A stretch of 64,000 nucleotides of DNA from Owenia fusiformis (lineage: Eukaryota > Annelida > Polychaeta > Sabellida > Oweniidae). Positions 10,996 through 21,800 of the stretch are shown here, one piece after another; within the stretch, counting starts at the first letter, position 1, and every line of letters begins with the position of its first letter. The notes beneath the pieces were generated by a model, which worked only from the letters and a program-made list of their open reading frames with translations, was not told the origin of the DNA and did not search any database. The stretch lies in contig CAIIXF020000009.1 in assembly GCA_903813345.2 (NCBI GenBank), forward strand, positions 33,047,259 through 33,111,258. Direction: 5' to 3'. The position numbers and the translations under genes were made by a program.

Positions 10996-13900
10996 GTAAG
11001 CAAATAGTCAAACACCGGGGTTTTCACTCCTCTAAGTTCAGTCTAAGCTTATTCCTCTGTCTAGAGTCCATTTCACTGCTTCAGTTCGTCAGTAGAAAGG
11101 CAAAAATAAGAAATTGGGAGACCATTGTGCAATAATATATGGAAAAGTATATTCATAATGTACATGAATGAGATTTGTATATCTTGGATTGCTTCTAGTT
11201 TGGCTTATAAAGTGTGTGGCCTCTTATATTTGGATGTTTCTCTGCCATGTTATTTTCAATAAGATTAACATGGCTGAAATTCTTCAAATTTCAAGACGGC
11301 ACAGGCTTATTGCACAAAAAACTAAAAAATCTGAAATATACAAATGTCATTCATGTACATTATGAATATACTTTTCCATATATTATTGCACAGTATATTT
11401 CAGATATCATATTTTGGGAACAAGTGCAAAACCCAGGGAGGGAATAAGCCCTGGTTACCCAGGGATTACCAAACCCAGTGAAGAAATGGTAGCCCGGGAA
11501 TGGTGGTAAACATTGAAAACGCATTAGAAAACATGAACAAGTAAGACGTGAGAGAGCTATTCATTAATGCAGAGTAAACGGCGATCATAGTCAGCACCAT
11601 CTATCTAATATCTAACAAAATATAATGAAGTCCGGTAACTAATAGAAAAAAAGAAAATTCTAAATAATTTTTTTCTCATGCCAGGGCGGGGCCTTGATCA
11701 GTGATATTTTATGTTTAGTCAACTTTCATATTTTTGTAACTTGTCAGAAAATTTTTCTTTTAACATTTCTCGGCATTCTTTAAATAGATATGAGGTCATG
11801 TCCATGAGCGGAGTTTTGGCCCAAAAAAGTAAGAAATTTGTGCTTCAAGCTAAATATCTGCAATTTGCAAGTGATTCTGACTAAGTTTTAAGTAAAAAAA
11901 TAATGCTTAGAGTATTGAGACTCAACTGAAGTTAAAAATAAGGTGAAATGTAAACAAACTCAATGATTATGACCAAACAAAAACGTCCAAACCGGAAGTC
12001 AAAAGAGTAACCGCACTTTCAGTTTAATAACTGAATAATGAAGATTGATGGTGCTCACTGTGACTGCGATATATATTCTAAACAGACCAGATATTTCTCC
12101 TGAGCCGAGGCGTTGCAAGGGGCGTTTGCTACCCATTAGATAGAAGAAAATAGCTAAAATCTTTTTAAAAATAAGGTATAACTTTAGATCGATATCTAAC
12201 AGTCTATAGCGGAAATATTGAAGATAATCGCGGGAAACAATTCCTTCATTTTTGACTTTGACTTCTCTCATATATGTGCGCTCTTTGTAATGGGTTACAA
12301 TGGGAATTTCAATTTCAAAAGCGCCCTGGGCGCTTTTTATGGTGAATACAGTACACAAAATCTTGTGACTTTATCAAAAAATATGGCTGCCATTTTTTTG
12401 TACTTTTGATTTAGTTTAGCGTTACCTTAATGCGTTCATTCTGTGGCGAGTATATGAATCTTGCAAAAACTAGCAAAAACTATGTGCAAATGAATCTAAA
12501 TTTTAAGACATAAGCAGATTGAATAGACTGAATTCTCAGGAAATTCAGTCTATTGGATATAGTCAAAGGAATGCAGGCCGTCCAACTGTCCTGCAATTTG
12601 CGTATTTGTCACACTTTTGCTGGAAAATTTGAAGTCACCCCAGTTTTTTTTTTGGGGTGACAAAGTCAGAATATGTCACGCAAATATGCATTTTACCTGA
12701 TTATTGTCAAGCAAAAATATTCCCGTAGAAAAACTTCAAAAAAGAGATCGCCGATACAGCAAAAAAAATGAACACCGAAAAAAACTAACACATTTCATTC
12801 AGCCTTTTCATGCTGATATTGTATATGTCACACATTTTCCTCGAAATATTTCGTACTTACCCCCCTCCATTCACGCATTTCCCTTGAAATATTTTGCACC
12901 TACCATGACCATGACCATTGTGATCCTGGCCATATAAATGATATCTGGGAGTACTATTTTTTCATGGCCTGAAACTTGAAATATAAGAGTTATTGTACTC
13001 CGGGTATTGTTCGCGTGCGATTTAATTTAGCTTTGTTCGCGAATGTAGTAAAATCGCGAACATTTATCGTCGCGAAATTTGTCTTTTAAATCCCCAGGGA
13101 TTTGACCCAGGACTTTGGTATGTTTCGTTCAGTGTAAAACGTTTCATCCAGTGTTGTTGGGCGATAATTATGGGGTATTGTTCAATTTTATATCAACAAT
13201 TGATGTACTTGCTAAGCTCATGCATATGTAAACAGGCATGTAAGTATATAATATTATCAATATGGAGTTTACAGAGCTGGAGGAAAAAATTCAACTTGTG
13301 CAATCCGTGAAATGTCATCAACTCAAATCCGCGAAATTAAATAGCTGCGAAATTGCAATTTTGAAAAATCGCGAAATTTTATTGCGTCAAAATTTACCAG
13401 AAGATTAGGAGTCTTACTTTCCCTCTAGAGGTTAGAACACACATTTCAATGAAAACCTATCACCTTTGTTGCATCAACCATAGAGCATTTAGCACAATAT
13501 CCAAGAGGTAAAATATGGACCATGAAAATGAATGATTTCCTTGTAAGTTCCGGCCGGAAGTTTCAATACAATAAATTACCGAACATTTGTGAAAATTGAA
13601 TGTTTGTTCATTGATTTTATAATTTACACATGTGTGTATTCTTCTTTACTTTGGTCTAAATTATGAAGCATCACGAACAGGTCTTACTGTATTAATAGAC
13701 TAATACTGCAGACGACCCATTCATACTTTCTGCGCAGCATTTCATTCAGACCAATAGTTCCTCTGCAGATCATGCAGTTTCTTTTATCTAAGAACAGGCC
13801 ATCCTCTGCCCTGTCCTAAACTCGTCTGCAAACGACTGCAAAACATTATTTTCTAATATTGTAATTATTTTCACACATCAGACATGGTTGGATGACATGT

Positions 13901-15844
13901 CACAAAATTAAAGTTCAAGGTCAATACATTATTTCGTGATAGGGGCAACGCCTTCCCGGATGTAAACATGAGGAAAATGGAAAAGTCCAAAAAGCATTTA
14001 CACACATTTCAATCAAGTACTGTGCTTATGCTTCATCATGAACAAAACAAATAGGTTATATGGTTTCATTGAAATGTGTGTTCTAACCTCTAGAGGGTAA
14101 GTAAGACTCCTAATCTTCAGGTAACTTACAGGCCATGAAAAAGATAGTACAACTGACTAAAGATCAAAGCAGAACTCTGTTATCTTACTTCAAAAAATTC
14201 TAAAATCCACATGTGTCAAGCTCTTGTGATGAAATTTTATATGAAATCCCGATTCGATCAAATGTTGTCTTGAATTGCCACAAAATACCATCTTCCATAT
14301 CGTCAATGACACCGAATCTGAATTTCAAATAATTGACAGAGACGATGACACATGGTAAGATGTGACAACGGACTATGGTGGATGTATTGCAATAGTACAT
14401 AGGAGAAATGACAACGGGAAAGAGGAACAATATTGTTGACTTTCTAGATTCCGTTGTCAAATGTTAACATTGTCATCCCGATTTTAACAGCACATTTGAC
14501 CCTCATATATCGTTGTCTCGTGTCATATTTTAATTGGTAAAATTAAATCACCGTATTCTCTGTAATGGCCCCAAATTTGTTTATTAAAAGACATTTTTGC
14601 TTATACTGTACATGTATTAAACATGATAAAATATGTCCAATTATGGTTACATGTACATGTTAGTGGTGTAGTTTTTTCCATGAGGAGGCACTACTCTCGC
14701 CTGGTTATTTCCATCATGATATGTTCAACTTAAATGATTTGGACATATGTAACACATGTAGTAAAATCTGTTGATAAAAACAGCATAGCATCTCGATCTC
14801 ACCTTTTCATATTTATCATATAATACTGTCATAATCTTTATCATTACAGGACATTGAAGATGAAACATTGATTGAGCGACTGATAGGACTTACAGAAATG
14901 TTTCCTGAATCACTTCGGAATACAAGCTCTTCACTTGTGGACTTAAGCTGGAATGGGACCAAATGGCTATATAGCAACAGTAGGAGCTTAATGTGGGTTT
15001 GTGCCTCCTCGGCTACGATGTTAGCACTTCCTGTTATGTTTGAAATGGAGCGATCACAAATGGAAGAACAACAATTACAACAGCAAAGACAAGTAATATA
15101 TAGATTTTGCTCTTATCATTACGAAGTTTCAACCTTAAAGTATCTCTCAGTCTCGAGCCATAAAGGTCTCCTAGACATATGAACGAAACCCCCCCCCCCC
15201 TCCCCCTGATGTCATCTTGCATGTACTGGTGATAAGGACTCAAGTAAATTCGCTCCCATTAGTACATATATACCTTGTACATCGTTGGGCTGTGAGTATC
15301 CCTTCGGAAAGCTGCGGAAACATGTACAAAGATGTGCTTCGGTTCACATGTTTTACATTTCCAATTTGACAATTTATCCAATTTGCAAGACTGCATTTAG
15401 TGGATTCGTTCATATGTGGGGGTCTTAAAGTATCATTCTAAGTATTCAGTTCAAACCATTTTGAGGCCTAACCTTTGCAATATCATTCTCTGAATGTTAC
15501 CTTTACAGTTTACTGACATGACGTGACATGTTATAGTCTCAAACTTTTTTGTGGACTGTGTTCGACAGTTGGTGTTTGGCATCTGTAACAAATGGGAGGT
15601 AGCTACATTTTGCATGGTGCCTTGTGATCTTTTGATACTATGATATCTAAATGCCTTGTGATCTTTTGATACTATGATATCTGATTGTAATAATCTGTGT
15701 TCACAATCATGTTATAATGGGGTATTTGTCTCATGGTTTGTGTTATTCTGTAATTTTCAGATTATGTTAGGTCCCAATGCAGCAATGTCTGGTCGACCTG
15801 GTCAAGGAATGATGCCTCCCATGCCTGGACAGCCCCAACACTAG
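10903..15844 (+). CDS. TOMM22: TOMM22, central receptor of the mitochondrial outer-membrane translocase (whole gene)
   Basis: Coding exons 10903-10995, 14850-15092 and 15761-15844 join in phase 0 to give 139 aa, close to vertebrate TOM22. The N-terminal half is acidic (LALEEDDEDIEDETLIERL), as expected for the cytosolic presequence-receptor domain. It is followed by the family signature LTEMFPESLR, a hydrophobic single transmembrane segment at about residues 78-96 (MWVCASSATMLALPVMFEME), then a Gln-rich stretch and the intermembrane-space tail MLGPNAAMSGRPGQG ending PGQPQH. The family role is to accept preproteins and organise the TOM complex with TOM40 and TOM20. The gene is head to head with cyclophilin. 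The 3.85-kb first intron is full of inverted-repeat elements. Confidence 0.93.
11064..11396. mobile_element. Second copy of the TA-flanked foldback MITE, one end truncated
   Basis: Same first arm as at 9072, preceded by TA; the interior is the reverse complement of the first copy's interior. The right arm stops at about 11396, before the terminal 60 bp. In TOMM22 intron 1. Confidence 0.78.
12951..14147. repeat. Outer inverted repeat enclosing nested elements in TOMM22 intron 1
   Basis: GTACTATTTTTTCATGGCCTG (12951-12971) is mirrored by caggccatgaaaaagatag at 14127-14147. Between lie a TCGCGAA-rich stretch (12999-13390) and the 13396-14122 element. Probably a foldback host into which others inserted. 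Confidence 0.5.
13396..14122. mobile_element. 727-bp element with about 65-bp terminal inverted repeats
   Basis: Left arm ACC(A)GAAGATTAGGAGTC continues through ccctctagaggttagaac and acacacatttcaatgaaa; the right arm at 14057-14122 is its complement. No coding capacity, so a non-autonomous DNA transposon. Confidence 0.75.
14850..15092 (+). CDS. TOMM22: TOMM22 exon 2 (receptor domain, transmembrane segment)
   Basis: 81 codons from acceptor tcattacag to donor gtaata. It carries DIEDETLIERLIGLTEMFPE, the transmembrane segment and MEEQQLQQQRQ, matching the most conserved part of TOM22. Confidence 0.94.
15515..15615 (-). repeat. Small copy of the GTCACCAC hairpin (pearl/Helentron-like) family
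   Basis: Reverse-complement relative of the 20047-20168 element (shared ccacaaaaaagtt, caaacaccaact and ttgttacagat blocks). Diverged, in TOMM22 intron 2. Confidence 0.6.
15618..15683 (+). repeat. 34-bp direct duplication
   Basis: Two adjacent near-identical copies of a unit containing tgccttgtgatcttttgata. Confidence 0.85.
15761..15844 (+). CDS. TOMM22: TOMM22 exon 3 and stop
   Basis: 27 codons (IMLGPNAAMSGRPGQGMMPP, then MPGQPQH) and TAG, after acceptor taattttcag. IMLGPN matches the conserved I-L-G-P-N of vertebrate TOM22 immediately after the Gln-rich linker. Confidence 0.92.
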   Translation: MMLGPNAAMSGRPGQGMMPPMPGQPQH

Positions 15845-16915
15845 TTAAGTCTCTTTATACACAGTTAAGACACTCTGACGACTCACATTGAAGCTCCATG
15901 AACACTCCCATGAATGTCACAAAGGAAAAAGGATTACAAACCTATTTGATCATCAAGAAATAGGATTCAATGAATCTATGCCCAGATTTGTTCTAGTCAG
16001 CTACTAAGGAAGGCATAAAATTCTTTTTGTACTGCTGGATTTTGATTGACCCATTCTGATTGGAGAAGACAAGATCATTGGATTTATTATGTTGAAAATG
16101 ATAAGGCAAAATCAACAAATAATAGAGATTTAACTTATAAGTGAAAGCATAACTTATGATTATGTGTATAGCTTTACATTATAAGTACATGTAAGAGTGA
16201 ATTGAAATTTGGCATTGCGCAGAAATATGTAATACTAATACTACATATAGAAATGTATCCTGTATTTTATCAATCAATTTCAATGTTTATGATTTCATAA
16301 TAGGTCCTGTCTAGATAATTCTCATTTAAGGAGGTTAACTTTATGAGAACTCGTACATGTTGCCTGATGAAACTTTGGATTTATGCATGGTAAAAGTACA
16401 AAAATGAATACAGTAAAATTTTAATGATTTATTGAATTCAGTTGAACAAGAATGCATCGCAAGATCAAAAACATGATAAATGGAATATTCTATAGGTAAG
16501 TGTATGATGATTGTGTTACACCGATTTCATCACAATTGTTTACCACATCCATGAAGTTTGAGTTTATAGTTCTGGTAGATTTGACTGAAAATCTGATATT
16601 GGTGTTTTTTTAATTAATGGTTAGGGGCCATATCATTACTGACCTCTCATTCCATTAAAAATGTTATGAAACTTTTTATTTATTTATTTAAAAAACATAA
16701 GTAGTCAGATAATGAATCACTTTTCCTAATATAATTCAATGTCAAGCAGTGAAATGGGGGACATCTACTCCCTTCTATAATTGATTAATATATAGACCTT
16801 GTCCCTATCTTTTGGTACATTATTGAACAAACAACAGTGTAGGGGTCTTGAAAGGTGCTACAGCCATTGTAAATTATGTAATTATTGTTGACTTAAAATT
16901 TTTATTGATGAACAA

Positions 16916-16925
16916 AATAAATAAA
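16916..16925 (+). terminator. Candidate polyadenylation signals for TOMM22
   Basis: Two overlapping AATAAA hexamers about 1.07 kb after the TOMM22 stop. The intervening 15845-16915 has no gene and reads as an AT-rich 3' UTR. No cleavage-site evidence. Confidence 0.4.
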
Positions 16926-18004
16926 AAAACAACACGAAACATACTATTGCATTATTATTTATTTATTTTAGCAGATTGGTGCTCTCTGATAGTGTGAAGA
17001 TGATAACATCATGTTCATCAATACATTACACCTACATGAACGCACATTTATTAATTTATCTATAAAATACACTTTAGCGCCACCTTTGTTTAAATTCAAT
17101 ATAAAAGGACCTTCCAAGGCAGAGTTCCAGGAAGTGCCTCAAATTACAGAGATGTTCTATTCTTAGGAGAATACCTTGGTAGGTTTTCTTAATCATGTCC
17201 TATATTAAACATCAACAGACTCAAAGTTCAAGGTAATATCAGATATAGAGACCAGCTTTTTCAATTTCAAAGATATTCAATATCTTTTTGTCTTAACTTG
17301 TTTATAATAATACAGTCAGATATTTCAACTTTTTGTCCTCGAATCATAGATGTGGACATGCAGCTATTCATTGGTACTAAACTGCTAAAGAAAAGCAATG
17401 ACAACATGGTGTTGATGTTTTGTTTGCAAACAGGTTAATTCTGTAATATTAATTTCTTTATAATTTGATTGACAATATACCATTGATCTTTTCTGAGATT
17501 ACATTTTTTTTAAGTACATAGAAGACATTGTTAGGAAACTTATATGTGTTGTTTATAATTTGGTTACTCTCTTAAACCTGGGATACTTAAGCTTTCGAAA
17601 TGAATGTACAATTACACTAACAAGAAGCCTGTTTATTGACCTGTCCAATTAAAATCCAGATATTTTGTACACTACATGGATATATTTGTCATTATTCAGC
17701 AGTTTACGTGTTGATTAGATTCACATATCACTCGTGCATAATGTCATTTTGAACTTCAAAATGAAACAATAACCTAATGGCATTCAATTTACGAAATTCT
17801 ATATCAATATCTTTACACTCAATCCTAGGCATGAAACATGATCGGCAAGAATATAATTAGACTGGCATCATAACTAACATTACTTAAACTAATAACTTTT
17901 TCTACTATAAAAATATGAAATATCGCTGAATGTTTTGTAATGAAATTACAATGATGTATCAGGCAATGGGTGGAGGGGTGGCTTTTCAGTCAAAAATGTT
18001 TAAT

Positions 18005-18010
18005 TTTATT
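18005..18010 (-). terminator. Candidate polyadenylation signal for MPRIP
   Basis: AATAAA on the minus strand about 0.68 kb downstream of the MPRIP stop codon. Other AATAAA copies occur further left (about 16.97-17.05 kb), so the true end is uncertain. Confidence 0.3.
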
Positions 18011-18687
18011 GCCATTTTTGTGACTGGTGTAGGGATCTGTAACCAGTAGTTACACATTTGTAACTACAACCAAGTGGTGACATATGCCTTGTTTTAATCT
18101 CCGATCATTTCAAAATTATACGAGTTGACATGGTAAACTATGCAGATTGTATATGATAAAAATTAATGCTTTTTGAATACTCATTTTGTATCAATCACTT
18201 ATTAAAATACATGAATTATGGAGACAGACATTAAATGATTCATGTGTATACATACAATAAATATACAATGACACTGAATGTGATGGCATCTAAATGTTAA
18301 TATTAATACACTATATAAATATATAGATACATATGTATGCTACACTATGTACATTATTAACAATATAGATTTTATACATCTAAAATAACAATATATTGCA
18401 TATTACATACCAAATTACCTATTTGATACAAAATCTCACTTTACATGGCTTGAAATATGTTACACACATTAATCTGTCCCTTTGTGCCCATTTGCTAGCT
18501 AAGAGCTGGGTTAAATTGCAGTACTATTGAGAACAGAACAATCTGTGTATGCACCTAAAAACTATGATACAATCTAGGATCTAGCATTTACTATATATCT
18601 TTGAATTGTGTATTTTTGACATAAAAATGAGCGTTATCCTACTACTATTTGGCAACATTAGGCTATTCTCAGATTCTCCCGACACTT

Positions 18688-18827
18688 TCAATTTTCAAAG
18701 TTTTTCAATCTCTCTGCCATATTAACGCCACTAATGGCATAAAGTTTTGATCCAGATTTCTTGGTTTTGGCGATATCAAATGGATGACGAGCAGCACGGC
18801 GGGATTCGTGGCCTTTTCTTAACTGAA
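18688..18827 (-). CDS. MPRIP: MPRIP last exon and stop
   Basis: VQLRKGHESRRAARHPFDIA then KTKKSGSKLYAISGVNMAE, ending RLKNFEN and TGA (18690-18688). Acceptor tatttccag. The FDIAKTKKS segment resembles the YDIMKSKS near the end of vertebrate MPRIP, supporting this as the true terminal exon, 5.3 kb from its neighbour. Confidence 0.85.
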
Positions 18828-21800
18828 CTGGAAATAAAATGTTAAAACAATATTATTACAAAGCAAAGCACGCCAAAGTAGAATAATTACATGAACATAA
18901 TAACAAATGTGTAATGACGAAATAATTTAATGTTTAAAAAAATTTGACAGACTAATATTAATTTGATTTAAAATAAATATAATGTATAAAACAGAAATTT
19001 GAATTTATTTCATATGATCTAATTTAGAATGATTAAACAATATTTAAACTTTTTATGGCTATTTAGTTTTTACATTGCTTTAAATCTACACATAATGTCC
19101 CAAAAACGTGATCTTAACTATTTACAATACATGCAAAAAAATTCATAAAAATCCAGTATTACTTAAATCAGTGCCATGCATCATTAACAATTAGCTGGTT
19201 AATAAACAAGTAATAACAAATGATCTTTTTAAAATGTAGGGATTAACATGTAGTGCCTAAAAGTTTAGTTGCAAGATAAGTCTGGATGATTTTGCACAAA
19301 AATAAGCGAATTACTTGCAATTTAATTTTTTTCTGGAGTTTTAAGTATAAAAAGCATCGATGTTTCCAAAAAGCAATAACATATATCTAAATAGATGAAG
19401 TACTCAGATATTATCTATGCGTCGATGCAACCGTGACCTGCTCGTGGTATCACGGATTTATGAGGGGCCTTACTGTTTAAAACACTTGTTATGAGACAAA
19501 TACTATTACTGATCATGCAGAGCCCCTTCTAAATTCATGATATGAGCATATCTCAGTATCAACAGCGCATGGATACTACCCATTATTGCTGATTAGTCTC
19601 CTTGCATTATTCAAGCTGGTCAGGTATTGTTTAGTAAAAGCAAAATAACATGTGACATTTGAAGTGATTAATTGAAACAATGAAGTTGTAATTATTAGTA
19701 AAACAAAAACAACTCTAAAATGCTGAAATTAGAAGTTTTACCCTATTTATGCAAGGTTGATTTAACCTTTATACCCACACGTCTGAATATTCAACTGAAA
19801 TAAGAATCAAACAAAATGTTCTTTGACACAAGAAATGAAAATGGTATCTCCTCGAAAGCTACTGGTGACAAGGTACCCCAAAGTTGACTGGTATTCAAAA
19901 GATATGATTCTTGTATACAGCTGAAGGAAAGTTATTACAATTGTTGATCTGCATGTGAATCCATTATAACTGAAATCATTCATAGCAGTCAAGTTAAGCA
20001 GCAGCAAGGGATTGAGAGATCTGAGAACAAGGCATTTATATGCAAAATGTCACCACCTGTCATTTGTTACAGATGAAGAACACCAAATGCTGAACACCAA
20101 CTACCGAACAACATCCACAAAAAAGTTGGAGACCATAACAATATGTCAACACTTGAAGGTGGTGACATAATAAAACAAGGCATTAACATGACAAAATGTC
20201 ACCACCTAGTTGCTCACAATATTATGAGTTCAAACTTAAGTCAGATTTGAATTTCTGAGAGCTTGTAAAGTCAAATTTGAACTTCTGAAAAGATGTAGAT
20301 GATTTTGAAAAAAAAATTTGGTCAATTTGAAGCAAGTTGAAAACAGACCTTTTTGACCTTTTTTGACCTTGAGAAGGTCATTAAAGGTCAAATGTCAAAT
20401 CTGAAGTCAGATTTGAATTTCTGAGAACATGTAGATGATTTTGAAGAAAAAATTAGTCAATTTGAAGCAAGTTGAAAAAAGACCTTTTCGACCTTTTTTG
20501 ACCTTGAAAGGTCATTGAAGGTCAAATGTCAAACCTAAAGTCAAATCTAAAGTCATATTTGAATTTCTGAGAACATGTAGATGATTTTGAAAAAAAATTT
20601 AGTCAATTTGAAGCAAGATGAAAAAATACCTTTTTGACCTTTTTTGACATTGAGAAGGTCATTGAAGGTCAAATGTCAAATCTAAAGTCAGATTTGAATT
20701 TCTGAGAACATGTAGATGATTTTGAAAAAAAAAATTAGTCAATTTGAAGCAAATTGAAAAGAGACCTTTTTGACCTTTTTTGACTTTGAGAAGGTCATTG
20801 AAGGTCAAATGTCAAATCTTAAGTCAAATCTAAAGTCAGATTTGAATTTCTGAGAACACGTAGATGATTTTGAAATTTTTTTTTAGTCAATTTGAAGCAA
20901 GTTGAAAACAGACCTTTTTGACCTTGAGAAGGTCATTAAAGGTCAAATGTCAAATCTAAAGTCAGATTTGAATTACTGAGAACATGTAGATGATTTTGAA
21001 AAAAAAATTAGTCAATTTGAAGCAAGTTGAAAAAATACCTTTTTGACCTTTTTTGACTTTGAGAAGGTCATTGAAGGTCAAATGTCAAATCTTAAGTCAA
21101 ATCTTAAGTCAGATTTGAATTTCTGAGAACACGTAGATGATTTTGAAAATTTTTTTTAGTCAATTTGAAGCAAGTTGAAAACAGACCTTTTTGACCTTTT
21201 TTGACCTTGAGAAGGTCATTGAAGGTCAAATGTCAAATCTAAAGTCATATTTGAATTTCTGAGAACATGTAGATGATTTTGAAAAAAAATTTAGTCAATT
21301 TGAAGCAAGATGGAAAAATACCTTTTTGACCTTTTTTGACATTGAGAAGGTCATTGAAGGTCAAATGTCAAATCTAAAGTCAGATTTGAATTTCTGAGAA
21401 CATGTAGATGATTTTGAAAAAAAAAATTAGTCAATTTGAAGCAAGTTGAAAAAAGACCTTTTTGACCTTTTTTGACTTTGAGAAGGTCATTGAAGGTCAA
21501 ATGTCAAATCTGAAGTCAAATCTAAAGTCAGATTTGAATTTCTGAGAACACGTAGATGATTTTGAAATTTTTTTTAGTCAATTTGAAGCAAGTTGAAAAC
21601 AGACCTTTTTGACCTTTTTTGACCTTGAGAAGGTCGTTGAAGGTCAAATGTCAAATCTTAAGTCAAATCTTAAGTCAGATTTGAATTTCTGAGAACACGT
21701 AGATGATTTTGAAAAAAAATTTAGTCAATTTGAAGCAAGTTGAAAACAGACCTTTTTGACCTTTTTTGACCTTGAGAAGGTCATTGAAGGTCAAATGTCA

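Noticed and set aside
11999-12358. 119-codon minus-strand frame in TOMM22 intron 1
   Set aside because: No family resemblance, composition like the surrounding AT-rich repeats, and no splice context.
14200-14460. 86-codon minus-strand frame
   Set aside because: Intronic, adjacent to inverted-repeat elements, no recognisable motif.
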